From the NCBI RefSeq assembly GCF_040706615.1, contig NZ_JAPDRF010000003.1:1-64000 (forward strand): a stretch of DNA of 64,000 bases, read 5' to 3'. Positions 45,253 through 56,859 of this stretch are shown here, in pieces (the stretch's first letter is position 1; each line of letters starts with the position of its first letter). The notes below the pieces were generated by a model, which made no database searches, was not told where the DNA came from, and saw only the letters and a list, made by a program, of their open reading frames with translations. Position numbers and translations under genes: made by a program. The stretch comes from Lentisalinibacter sediminis (GTDB lineage: Bacteria; Pseudomonadota; Gammaproteobacteria; Steroidobacterales; Woeseiaceae).

Positions 45253-45256
<4 letters not shown>
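44780..45256 (-). CDS. greA: Transcription elongation factor GreA
   Basis: GreA enters the RNA polymerase secondary channel and restarts backtracked complexes. The 158-residue protein has an N-terminal coiled coil with the acidic tip (ARAHGDLKENAEY) and a C-terminal FKBP-like domain. The start is TTG behind AAGGAG and overlaps the carB stop as TTGA. The carAB-greA order is conserved in many gammaproteobacteria. Confidence 0.96.
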
Positions 45257-48477
<3,221 letters not shown>

Positions 48478-48543
48478 GGCGGCTCCTGACCGGCGCCGCC
48501 CGATCGGCGCCAGATCACTTGAAGAATAAATCCTAAGCTACTG

Positions 48544-49710
48544 TTATCTATGGCCTGACGCGGAGGCTTCCACCTCTCGGCGCTGGCTTCGCGTGGCTTC
48601 GATCAGCTCCACGAAATGCTCGAAGAGCGAATCGATGTCGTGGGGCCCCGGACTCGCCTCCGGATGGCCCTGGAAACTGAAGGCCGGCCGGTCGCTGAGT
48701 TCGATGCCCTGCAGCGAGCCGTCGAACAGCGAGCGGTGGGTGGTGCGGACGTTGTCCGGCAGGCTGTCCTCCGCCACCGCGAAGCCGTGGTTCTGACTCG
48801 TGATGAAGACCCGGCCGGTGGCCAGTTCCTGCACGGGGTGGTTCGCGCCGTGGTGACCGAATTTCATCTTCTCGGTGCGGGCGCCGGCGGCCAGCGCGAG
48901 AATCTGGTGCCCCAGACAGATGCCGAACACGGGTATGCCCGCCTCGAGCAGTTGGCGGGTCGCCTCGATGGCGTAGTCGCAGGGCTCCGGGTCGCCGGGG
49001 CCGTTGGAGAGAAACACGCCGTCGGGCTCGAGGGCGAGCACTTCGCCGACCGGCGTCGTGGCCGGCACCACCGTGATGCGGCAGTCGTGTTCGGCGAGCC
49101 GGCGCAGGATGTTGCGCTTGATGCCGAAATCGTAGGCCACCACGTGGTTCGGCGCGATGCGCCGGGTCACCACCGGGTCCCGGTCGGGCCAGATGCTGCC
49201 CTGGGCCCACTGATAGGCGCCGTCGGTGGTGACGAATTTGGCGAGATCCATGCCCGCGATGCCGGGGAATTTCCGCGCATCGCGCAGGGCCGTCTCGGTC
49301 ATGTCCTCGCCGGTCATGATGCAGCCGGCGAGCGCGCCCTTCTCCCGGAGCAGGCGGGTGAGCCTGCGGGTGTCGATATCGGCGATGGCCACCACGTTAC
49401 CGCGGCGCAGGAACTCCCCGAGGGACTGCTCCGAGCGGTAGTTGCTGGCGATCATCGAGCGGTCACGGATCACCAGGCCGGCGGCGAACACCTTGCGCGA
49501 CTCCAGGTCGTCGCTGTTGCAGCCGGTGTTACCGATGTGGGGATAGGTCAGCGTGACGATCTGGCGGCAATAGGAGGGATCCGTGAGGATCTCCTGGTAC
49601 CCGGTCATCGCGGTGTTGAAGACCACCTCGCCGATGGTCCGGCCTTCGGCCCCCACGGAGACGCCGTGGAAAACCGAGCCGTCTTCCAGTGCCAGTACCG
49701 CAGGTGTCAT
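48544..49710 (-). CDS. carA: Carbamoyl-phosphate synthase small subunit
   Basis: CarA is the glutaminase subunit that supplies ammonia to CarB. The 388-residue protein has the class I amidotransferase Cys265 in FGICLGHQI and the His/Glu pair in GHPEASPGP. The N-terminal dimer domain contains MTGYQEILTDPSY. It begins the carA-carB-greA group after a structured leader. Confidence 0.98.
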   Translation of the reverse strand: MTPAVLALEDGSVFHGVSVGAEGRTIGEVVFNTAMTGYQEILTDPSYCRQIVTLTYPHIGNTGCNSDDLESRKVFAAGLVIRDRSMIASNYRSEQSLGEFLRRGNVVAIADIDTRRLTRLLREKGALAGCIMTGEDMTETALRDARKFPGIAGMDLAKFVTTDGAYQWAQGSIWPDRDPVVTRRIAPNHVVAYDFGIKRNILRRLAEHDCRITVVPATTPVGEVLALEPDGVFLSNGPGDPEPCDYAIEATRQLLEAGIPVFGICLGHQILALAAGARTEKMKFGHHGANHPVQELATGRVFITSQNHGFAVAEDSLPDNVRTTHRSLFDGSLQGIELSDRPAFSFQGHPEASPGPHDIDSLFEHFVELIEATRSQRREVEASASGHR

Positions 49711-49760
49711 CGTATGGTGGCCCCTCTTGCGTATCTATTGCGGTTTGCAGATGTGCAAAA

Positions 49761-49839
49761 GCGGAAGGAATCCCCTGGTAAGCAACCGGGATGCCCTTCC
49801 GCCCGGGCCGCCACACTATGGGGCGACCCGCGATAGTGT
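49761..49839 (-). promoter_or_regulatory. Structured leader of carA
   Basis: Two inverted repeats lie 50 to 130 bases before carA. GCGGAAGG (49761-49768) pairs with CCTTCCGC (49795-49802) and is extended by ATCCC/GGGAT. ACACTAT (49813-49819) pairs with ATAGTGT (49833-49839). The first is a long stable stem in the likely 5' UTR. carAB operons are usually controlled by arginine and pyrimidines, so a cis-regulatory role is reasonable. I recognise no known motif. Confidence 0.45.
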
Positions 49840-49886
49840 AATGCAGGCCTGCGGGTGACGCCAGATCGCATCCGGCGCCACGGGGC

Positions 49887-50699
49887 TCAGCGGATGCCGA
49901 GCACGTCCGCCATGGCGTACAGCCCGGGCGCGCGTCCGGCGAGCCAGCGCGCCGCGGCCAGTGCGCCGGAGGCAAACGCCGCCCGGTCCTGGGCCTGGTG
50001 CACCAGGCTCAGGCGGTCGTAGTCGCCGCCGAACAGCACCGTGTGTTCGCCGACGATGGCACCGGCGCGGATCACGGAGAAACCGATGGCGCCCCGTTCC
50101 CTGGGGCCGCTTTCGCCCTCGCGGGCGTATACGGCCCGCTCCGCAAGAGTCTCGCCGCGGGCGGCGGCCAGCGTCTCGCCCAGCATCAGGGCCGTGCCCG
50201 AAGGCGCATCACGCTTGGCGCGGTGATGGGCCTCGGTGATCTCGGCGTCGTAGTCCGCGCCCAGGCGCGACGCGGCCTCGCGCACCAGGAAATTCAGCAG
50301 CTGCACGCCGACGCTCATGTTGCGGTCGTAGACCACGGGCACGGTGGCGGCCACATCACCCATGCGCTCGAGTTCCGCGTGTGCCACCCCGGTGACGCCG
50401 CACACCAGCGGCAAGCGGTTGCGCTCGACCGCCTCGAGCACGGACGCCGTGGCCACCGGCAGCGAGAAATCCACCACCACGTCGGCGCCGTCCAGCACCT
50501 CGTCCAGGTCCGCGGAAGTGACCGCCGCGGTGTCCGCCGCGGCCGGATGCCAGCTGGCGACGGGCTCCCCGGACCGCGCGTCGCCCTCGCGCACCCAGGC
50601 TGCGGCCAGCTCCAGATCCGGCTCCCGGGCCACGATATCGATGACGGCGCGGCCCATGCGGCCGGCCGCCCCCATTACGGCGATGCGGGTGGTATCGAT
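49887..50699 (-). CDS. dapB: 4-hydroxy-tetrahydrodipicolinate reductase
   Basis: DapB reduces dihydrodipicolinate in lysine and diaminopimelate synthesis. The conserved motifs are GAAGRMGRAV, the catalytic region EAHHRAKRDAPSGTA and the VGEHTVLF segment. The first ATG (50675) would cut the first beta strand of the Rossmann fold. The frame is open further, giving DTTRIAVMGAAGRMG, with ATC at 50697-50699 placed seven bases after GGAGGAGG. No ATG, GTG or TTG is available there, so a rare ATC start is proposed, giving 270 residues. It follows dnaJ by 88 bases. Confidence 0.9.
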   Translation of the reverse strand: MDTTRIAVMGAAGRMGRAVIDIVAREPDLELAAAWVREGDARSGEPVASWHPAAADTAAVTSADLDEVLDGADVVVDFSLPVATASVLEAVERNRLPLVCGVTGVAHAELERMGDVAATVPVVYDRNMSVGVQLLNFLVREAASRLGADYDAEITEAHHRAKRDAPSGTALMLGETLAAARGETLAERAVYAREGESGPRERGAIGFSVIRAGAIVGEHTVLFGGDYDRLSLVHQAQDRAAFASGALAAARWLAGRAPGLYAMADVLGIR

Positions 50700-50787
50700 G
50701 ACGCTGCCTCCTCCGGTGGCCCTGGTGGCCTTGGGCGAACAGCTTACCCCGCGGCCCGGCGGGCTGTCAGCAAACCCCGGAGGCCGC

Positions 50788-51921
50788 TCAGGTGATGCGC
50801 TCGAAGAAACGCTTGACGGTGTCTTTCCAGTTGCCCGAGTGGGGGTTGTGGGTCTCGCCGCCCGCCTCCACCGAGGATTCGAACTCGCGCAGGAGCCGTT
50901 CCTGCTCCGCGGTGAGGTTCACCGGCGTCTCGACGACGGCGCGGCAGAACAGATCGCCGTGGCGGGGGCTTCGCACCGTGATGACGCCCTTGCCGCGCAG
51001 CCGGAAGACCTTGCCGGACTGGGTGCCGCCCGGGATTTTCAGCGAGACCTGGCCGTCCAGCGTGGGCAGGTCCACGGAGCCGCCCAGCGCCGCCGTGGCG
51101 AAGCTGATGGGCACGTCGCAGTGCAGATCCGCACCGTCGCGCTCGAACAGCTTGTGGGGCTTGATGTGGATCTCCACGTAGAGATCGCCCGGCGGACCAC
51201 CGTTGCGGCCGGCCTCGCCCTCGCCGGAGAGCCGGATGCGGTCGCCCTCGTCGACGCCGGGCGGGATTTTCACGGAGAGGCTCCGTTCGGTCATGACCCG
51301 GCCGCGCCCCTGACAGTCCTCGCAGGGGTCCGTGATCCGGGTTCCCTCGCCGCGGCAGGACGGACAGGTCTGCTGCACCGAGAAGAAGCCCTGCTGCATG
51401 CGCACCTGGCCCACGCCGCCACAGGTATCGCAGGTCTCCGGCGTCGAACCGGGGGCCGAGCCACTGCCGTCGCAGGTCTCGCAGCCGGTCAGCGAGGCGA
51501 CGTCGATCTCCACGGTGTCGCCGGCCACGGCGCGCTCGAGTTCGAGCTCCAGGTCGTAGCGCAGGTCCGCGCCGCGGAACACCTGGCTGCGCCCGCCGCG
51601 GCGGCCGCCGCCGAAGATGTCGCCGAAGACGTCGCCGAAGATGTCGCCGAAGGCATCCGCCGGGTTGAAACCGCCGCCGCCCATACCGCCCGCGCCGCTG
51701 ACGCCGGCGTGACCGAACTGGTCGTAGGCCGATTTCTTGCGCGGATCCGACAGGACCTCGTAGGCCTCCTTGGCCTCCTTGAACTTGATTTCGGCGTCCG
51801 CGTCGTCCCTGTTGCGGTCGGGGTGGTACTTCATCGCCAGACGCCGGTAGGCCTTCTTGATCTCTATCGCCGAGGCGTCGCGGCCGACGTTCAGTACCTC
51901 ATAGTAGTCGCGTTTCGACAT
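50788..51921 (-). CDS. dnaJ: Chaperone DnaJ
   Basis: DnaJ delivers substrates to DnaK and stimulates its ATPase. The 377-residue type I protein has the J domain with His33-Pro34-Asp35, a Gly/Phe-rich region, and four CxxCxGxG-type zinc motifs (CETCDGSG, CDTCGGVG, CPSCRGEG, CEDCQGRG). Client-binding C domains follow. The ATG at 51921 is chosen because it opens the J domain. Two GC hairpins separate it from dnaK. Confidence 0.97.
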   Translation of the reverse strand: MSKRDYYEVLNVGRDASAIEIKKAYRRLAMKYHPDRNRDDADAEIKFKEAKEAYEVLSDPRKKSAYDQFGHAGVSGAGGMGGGGFNPADAFGDIFGDVFGDIFGGGRRGGRSQVFRGADLRYDLELELERAVAGDTVEIDVASLTGCETCDGSGSAPGSTPETCDTCGGVGQVRMQQGFFSVQQTCPSCRGEGTRITDPCEDCQGRGRVMTERSLSVKIPPGVDEGDRIRLSGEGEAGRNGGPPGDLYVEIHIKPHKLFERDGADLHCDVPISFATAALGGSVDLPTLDGQVSLKIPGGTQSGKVFRLRGKGVITVRSPRHGDLFCRAVVETPVNLTAEQERLLREFESSVEAGGETHNPHSGNWKDTVKRFFERIT

Positions 51922-51940
51922 GCGCAGGTCCGTCACGGAC

Positions 51941-52007
51941 GCGGCTCCCGACCGACAGCCGGGAGCCGCGCTTCACTCATCCCCGTGCCCGCCGCGCGGG
52001 CGGGCAC
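51941..52007 (-). promoter_or_regulatory. Two GC-rich hairpins in the dnaK-dnaJ spacer
   Basis: A perfect 10-bp stem (51941-51950 with 51960-51969) and an 8-bp stem (51985-51992 with 52000-52007) lie in tandem. Neither has a T tract. They probably set the ratio of dnaJ to dnaK mRNA by attenuation or RNA stability. Confidence 0.55.
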
Positions 52008-52026
52008 CCCAATCGTCAGCTGCCGG

Positions 52027-53973
52027 TCAGGCCGACTTCTTGTTCTTGTCGTCGTCGTCCACTTCCTCGAACTCGGCATCGACCACGTCGTCGGAGCCGG
52101 CCGACTCGCCGCCCTGAGCGCCCTGGCCCTCGGCGCCGGCCTCCTCGCCGCCCTCGGCCTGCTCGTAGGCACGCTGGGCGACCGCTGCAGAGGCCTCGGC
52201 CAGTGCCTTGGAGCGCGCCTCGATGGCCTCCTTGTCGTCGCCCTCCAGCGCCTTCTTCAGATCGCTGATGGCGGACTCCACGTTGTGGCGCTCCTCACCG
52301 CTGGCCTTCTCACCCAGGTCCTCCAGCGCCTTCTCGGCGCCGTGGATCAGAGCGTCGGCCTGGTTGCGCACGTCGACGAGCTCGCGGAACTTCTTGTCTT
52401 CCTCGGCGTGAGCCTCGGCTTCCTCGACCATGCGGTCGATCTCCTCGTCCGAGAGGCCGCTGGAAGCCTTGATGACGATATTCTGGCTCTTGCCGGTGGC
52501 CTTGTCCTTGGCCGAAACGTTGAGGATACCGTTCGCATCGATGTCGAAGGTGACCTCGATCTGCGGCATGCCGCGCGGCGCCGGCGGGATGTCCGCCAGG
52601 TCGAAGCGGCCGAGCGACTTGTTGTCGTCCGCCCGCTCGCGCTCGCCCTGCAGCACGTGGATAGTCACCGCGGTCTGGTTGTCGTCCGCCGTGGAGAACG
52701 TCTGCTGGGCATTCGCCGGAATGGTCGTGTTCTTCTCGATCAGCTTCGTCATGACGCCGCCGAGGGTCTCGATACCGAGCGACAGCGGGGTCACGTCGAG
52801 CAGCAGCACGTCCTTGACGTCGCCGGAGAGCACACCGCCCTGGATGGCTGCACCGAGTGCGACGGCCTCGTCAGGGTTCACGTCCTTGCGCGGCTCCTTG
52901 CCGAAGAAGTTCTTCACCTCCTCCTGCACCTTGGGCATGCGGGTCTGACCGCCCACCAGGATGACGTCGTCGATCTCGGAGACCTTCAGGCCCGCATCAG
53001 CCAACGCCGTCTTGCAGGGTCCGATCGTGCGACCGATCAGCTCCTCCACCAGCGACTCGAGCTTGGCCCGGGTCAGCTTGATGTTGAGGTGCTTCGGACC
53101 GCTGGCATCCGCCGTGATGTAAGGCAGATTCACCTCCGTCTGCTGCCCCGCGGACAGCTCGATCTTGGCCTTCTCGCCGGCCTCCTTCAGGCGCTGCATC
53201 GCAAGCGGATCCTTGCGGATGTCGACGCCGCTCTCCTTCTCGAACTGGGAGGCGAGATACTCGATGATGCGCAGGTCGAAGTCCTCGCCGCCCAGGAAGG
53301 TATCGCCGTTGGTGGCCAGCACCTCGAACTGGTGCTCGCCGTCCACCTCTGCGATCTCGATGATGGAGATGTCGAAGGTGCCGCCGCCCAGGTCGTAGAC
53401 GGCGATCTTGCGGTCGCCGCGCTTCTTGTCCATGCCGTAGGCCAGCGCGGCCGCGGTCGGCTCGTTGATGATGCGACGCACCTGCAGGCCGGCGATCTTG
53501 CCGGCGTCCTTGGTGGCCTGGCGCTGGGAGTCGTTGAAGTACGCCGGGACGGTGATAACCGCCTCGGTCACCTCTTCACCGAGATAGTCCTCGGCCGTCT
53601 TCTTCATCTTCATCAGCACCCGCGCGGAGACCTCCGGCGGCGCCATCTTCTTGTCACCCGCCTTCACCCAGGCGTCGCCGTTGTCCGCCTCGACGATGTC
53701 GTAGGAGACCATGTCGATGTCGCGCTGTACGACGTCGTCCTTGAAGCGGCGGCCGATGAGGCGCTTGACGGCGAACAGGGTGTTGGCCGGATTGGTGACG
53801 GCCTGGCGCTTGGCCGACTGACCGACCAGCACCTCGTCGTCCTTGGTGAAGGCGACGATGGACGGAGTGGTCCGGTCGCCCTCGCTGTTCTCGATGACCT
53901 TCGCCTTGTCGCCTTCCATGACGGCGACGCACGAGTTCGTCGTGCCGAGGTCGATGCCGATTACCTTACCCAT
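52027..53973 (-). CDS. dnaK: Chaperone DnaK (Hsp70)
   Basis: DnaK is the main Hsp70 chaperone. The 648-residue protein begins MGKVIGIDLGTTNSCVAVM with the phosphate loop. The actin-like ATPase domain contains DLGGGTFD and the linker DVLLLDVTPLSLGIE leads to the peptide-binding domain. The helical lid and acidic tail (EEVDDDDKNKK) end it. The ATG follows GGGGAGA. It lies between grpE and dnaJ in the HrcA-controlled cluster. Confidence 0.98.
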   Translation of the reverse strand: MGKVIGIDLGTTNSCVAVMEGDKAKVIENSEGDRTTPSIVAFTKDDEVLVGQSAKRQAVTNPANTLFAVKRLIGRRFKDDVVQRDIDMVSYDIVEADNGDAWVKAGDKKMAPPEVSARVLMKMKKTAEDYLGEEVTEAVITVPAYFNDSQRQATKDAGKIAGLQVRRIINEPTAAALAYGMDKKRGDRKIAVYDLGGGTFDISIIEIAEVDGEHQFEVLATNGDTFLGGEDFDLRIIEYLASQFEKESGVDIRKDPLAMQRLKEAGEKAKIELSAGQQTEVNLPYITADASGPKHLNIKLTRAKLESLVEELIGRTIGPCKTALADAGLKVSEIDDVILVGGQTRMPKVQEEVKNFFGKEPRKDVNPDEAVALGAAIQGGVLSGDVKDVLLLDVTPLSLGIETLGGVMTKLIEKNTTIPANAQQTFSTADDNQTAVTIHVLQGERERADDNKSLGRFDLADIPPAPRGMPQIEVTFDIDANGILNVSAKDKATGKSQNIVIKASSGLSDEEIDRMVEEAEAHAEEDKKFRELVDVRNQADALIHGAEKALEDLGEKASGEERHNVESAISDLKKALEGDDKEAIEARSKALAEASAAVAQRAYEQAEGGEEAGAEGQGAQGGESAGSDDVVDAEFEEVDDDDKNKKSA

Positions 53974-54041
53974 GAGAATCTCCCCATAACGTGGTGTCAA
54001 AAACTGTGTTGTCGTCTAGATGGGGCCCGCGCCGCGGCCTT

Positions 54042-54626
54042 TCAAGCCTCGCCGCTCCGCGGTTCCGCGGCCACGATGACCCGGGCCGGGCGCAGCAGCC
54101 GCCCGTTGATGCGGTATCCCTTCTGGATCACCGTGAGGACGCTGCCCGGCTCCGCCTCGGCGGAGGGCTGCATGGTCATGGCCTCGTGGTATTCCGGGTC
54201 GAAGCGCTCGCCCCGGGGATCGATCTCCTCGACGCCGAAGTCACCGAGCACCTTGCGCAGCTGCTTCAGCGTGGCCTGCTTGCCTTCCAGCAGGCTGGCG
54301 GCGTCGGCCGCCTCGCCGGCGGCGATGCCCATCTCCAGACTGTCTGCCACGCCGAGCAACTCGCCGGCGAAGCGTTCGATGGCGTACTTGCGGGTGTTGT
54401 CCAGGTCCCGCGCGGCGCGCTTGCGGAAGTTCTCCAGCTCGGCCACCGCACGCAGATATTTCTCCCAGTTCTCGTCCGCCCGGCGGCGTTCCGCCTCCAG
54501 CGGGTCTTCGTCGTCGCCGGCACGGCCCTCGCCTTCCAGCACCTGGGTCTCGGCGAACTCGTCCGCCGGTTCTCCGGGCTCGTCGTCCCGCACCGGGTCG
54601 TCGCTGCGTTCCGGATCGTTACTCAT
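54042..54626 (-). CDS. grpE: Nucleotide exchange factor GrpE
   Basis: GrpE releases ADP from DnaK. The 194-residue protein has a long N-terminal coiled coil with an acidic start and the conserved LRAVAELENFRKRAARD helix. The C-terminal beta domain includes GYRINGRLLRPARVIVA. It lies between hrcA and dnaK. Confidence 0.96.
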   Translation of the reverse strand: MSNDPERSDDPVRDDEPGEPADEFAETQVLEGEGRAGDDEDPLEAERRRADENWEKYLRAVAELENFRKRAARDLDNTRKYAIERFAGELLGVADSLEMGIAAGEAADAASLLEGKQATLKQLRKVLGDFGVEEIDPRGERFDPEYHEAMTMQPSAEAEPGSVLTVIQKGYRINGRLLRPARVIVAAEPRSGEA

Positions 54627-54700
54627 AAACCACTACTCCGCTGCAAATACCGACGCCGCCGCGGGGCGACGGCTGAATCTTCTAGAGTCCTGTGTGAGGC

Positions 54701-55759
54701 CTAGGTGCGGGAATTCAAGGTCGATCCCAGCAACTTCGCCGTGATATCGACGATGGGGATGACCCGGTCGTAGGCCATGCGGGACGGGCCGATGACGCCC
54801 AGCACGCCGATGACCTCCTCGTCCACCACGTAGGGGGCCGCGACGACGCTGCAGTCGTCGAGTATGCCGTAGCCGGACTCCTCGCCGATGAATATCTGCA
54901 CGCCCTCCGCCCGGATGCTGCGATCGAGGAGATCGAGCATGAAGCGGCGCTCGTTGAAGGCCTCGAAGAGCCGGCGCAGCTTCTCCAGATCCGAGAGCTC
55001 GGCGAAGTCCATGAGATTGGTCTCGCCGGCCAGCACGTAGTCGCTGCGGTGCTCGCCCGCGCCCTCGAAGGCGTGATGGGCCATGGCCACCATGTCCAGC
55101 ATGGTCTGGTTCATGGAATCCCGGGTCTGTTCCAGCTCGTCGACCAGCTGCCGGCGGATGGTCTCCAGGTCGCTGCCGGCGTAGCGGTCGTTCAGAAAGT
55201 TCGCGGCCCGGCGCAGCTCCGAGTCCGTATAGGTCCGGGAGGTATGCAGGATGCGGTTCTGAACCTCCCGCTCGTTGACCACCAGGATGGCCAGCACCCG
55301 GTTGTCGGAAAGCGGCAGGAACTCGATCTGGCGGAGCGTCACCCGCTCCGTGCGGGGCACGGACACCACGCCGGCCATGCGCGTGATGTGGGACAGGAGG
55401 CTCGAAGTGGAGGAGATCAGCGAATCCGGGTCGTCGCGCAGCGTCTCCAGCTCCTGGCGCAGCCGGACTACCTCGGACGCCTTCAGCGGGCGCAGCTTCA
55501 GCAGCGTATCCACGAAGAAGCGGTAGCCCAGCGCCGTCGGCACGCGGCCGGCCGAGGTGTGCGGCGCCGAGACGAAGCCCATCTCCTCCAGATCCGACAT
55601 CACGTTGCGGATGGTGGCCGGGCTGAGGTCCAGCCCCGAGTCCCGCGACAGGGTGCGCGAACCCACGGGCTGTCCGTCGCGGACATACCGCTCTATCAGC
55701 ACCCTCAGGAGGTGCCGGGCTCGCTCGTTCGGGGCCGATTTGTCGACTTCGGCTGGCAT
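54701..55759 (-). CDS. hrcA: Heat-inducible transcription repressor HrcA
   Basis: HrcA represses the heat-shock operon by binding CIRCE and needs GroEL to stay active in known cases. The 352-residue protein has an N-terminal winged helix (LSPATIRNVMSDLEEMGFVSAPHTSAGRVPT, about 46-76), a GAF-like domain and a dimerisation domain. It is absent from enterobacteria, so its presence fits a deeper gammaproteobacterial branch. The CIRCE operator stands 29 bases upstream, giving autoregulation. Confidence 0.96.
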   Translation of the reverse strand: MPAEVDKSAPNERARHLLRVLIERYVRDGQPVGSRTLSRDSGLDLSPATIRNVMSDLEEMGFVSAPHTSAGRVPTALGYRFFVDTLLKLRPLKASEVVRLRQELETLRDDPDSLISSTSSLLSHITRMAGVVSVPRTERVTLRQIEFLPLSDNRVLAILVVNEREVQNRILHTSRTYTDSELRRAANFLNDRYAGSDLETIRRQLVDELEQTRDSMNQTMLDMVAMAHHAFEGAGEHRSDYVLAGETNLMDFAELSDLEKLRRLFEAFNERRFMLDLLDRSIRAEGVQIFIGEESGYGILDDCSVVAAPYVVDEEVIGVLGVIGPSRMAYDRVIPIVDITAKLLGSTLNSRT

Positions 55760-55787
55760 AACGGACTACATCCTCGGTTTTCGCCCG

Positions 55788-55814
55788 CTGGCACTCAACC
55801 CGCCAGTGTGCTAA
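55788..55814 (-). promoter_or_regulatory. CIRCE operator
   Basis: The inverted repeat CTGGCACTC-N9-GTGTGCTAA matches the CIRCE consensus TTAGCACTC-N9-GAGTGCTAA at 15 of 18 positions. It overlaps the predicted transcription start of hrcA. It should repress hrcA-grpE-dnaK-dnaJ at normal temperature. Confidence 0.92.
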
Positions 55815-55817
55815 CAA

Positions 55818-55846
55818 ACGCTAGCAACGGCCCGTGACCCCGTCAA
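55818..55846 (-). promoter_or_regulatory. Sigma-70-type promoter of hrcA
   Basis: On the minus strand TTGACG (55841-55846) and TAGCGT (55818-55823) are 17 bases apart, just upstream of CIRCE. A heat-shock sigma-32 promoter was not apparent. Confidence 0.55.
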
Positions 55847-55957
55847 GAAGACATCGCCGGGGTCGGCCGGGCGCCTCAATTCGCGTAAGCTCGACGCACT
55901 GCGAGCGCCGAGCGTCCTTGCAACCCCTACAGGCACGACAGCGACGACATCCGCCAC

Positions 55958-56851
55958 ATGACCAACACATTCGAGACCGTCGCCGTCTTCGGCCGCCACT
56001 CCGATCCCCGTGTCGCCGAGCCCATGACCGCCATCGCCGAGTTCCTCAGCGACAGAGGGGTCGACGTGCTGGTGGCCGCCAACGTGGACCTGGAGATCGC
56101 CGGCCGCAGGATCCCGGAAGACAAATTGGCGCCGTCCGCCGATCTGGTGATCGCAGTGGGCGGGGACGGCACCATGCTGTACGCCACCCGTCTCGCCGTT
56201 GGCCATTCGGTGCCGCTGCTGGGCGTGAACCGGGGCCGTCTCGGCTTCCTCACCGACGTGACGCCGGAGGCGATGCTCTCCAGCGTGGAGGCGGTGCTGG
56301 AGGGCGACTACAGTCGCGAGACGCGCCTGCTGCTGGCCGCCGAGCTGCAGCGCCCCGACGGCACCTGCCTCACCGACATGGCGCTGAACGACGTCGTGCT
56401 GGCCCGGCGGGAGACCGGCCGCATGGTCGATTACGAGACCTGGGTGGACAACCGCTACGTCAACACCCATTCCGGCGACGGCCTGATCGTGGCAACGCCG
56501 ACGGGCTCCACCGCCTATGCCCTGTCCTGCGGCGGGCCCATCGTCCAGCCGGATCTCGACGCCATGGTGCTCGTGCCGGTCTGCCCGCACACGCTCAGCG
56601 ACCGGCCCATCGTGATCCCCGCCGCCTCCGAGGTGCAGATCCGGCTGTTCGAGCGGCCGGAGACCCGGGGCGAGATCACTTGCGACGGCTACCCGCTGGG
56701 CCCGCTCGAGGACGGCGACCGTCTGCTCGTCCGTGCCGCCGACGACCGCATCACCCTGATCCATCCGCCCGGCCACGACTACTACGAGATCCTGCGCTCG
56801 AAGCTCAACTGGGGCCGGGACAGCCGGGTGCGCCGCACGATCCGGGCCTGA
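55958..56851 (+). CDS. nadK: NAD kinase
   Basis: NadK phosphorylates NAD to NADP. The 297-residue protein has the diagnostic GGDGT at 68-72, the NxxxG segment VNRGRLGFLTD and the ATPTGSTAY substrate loop. It diverges from hrcA and is eight bases upstream of recN, a conserved neighbourhood. Confidence 0.97.
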   Translation: MTNTFETVAVFGRHSDPRVAEPMTAIAEFLSDRGVDVLVAANVDLEIAGRRIPEDKLAPSADLVIAVGGDGTMLYATRLAVGHSVPLLGVNRGRLGFLTDVTPEAMLSSVEAVLEGDYSRETRLLLAAELQRPDGTCLTDMALNDVVLARRETGRMVDYETWVDNRYVNTHSGDGLIVATPTGSTAYALSCGGPIVQPDLDAMVLVPVCPHTLSDRPIVIPAASEVQIRLFERPETRGEITCDGYPLGPLEDGDRLLVRAADDRITLIHPPGHDYYEILRSKLNWGRDSRVRRTIRA

Positions 56852-56859
56852 GGGCAGGC

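Noticed and set aside
50675..50675. ATG at 50673-50675 as the dapB start
   Set aside because: It removes part of the conserved first strand of the NAD-binding fold and has no ribosome site at a proper distance.
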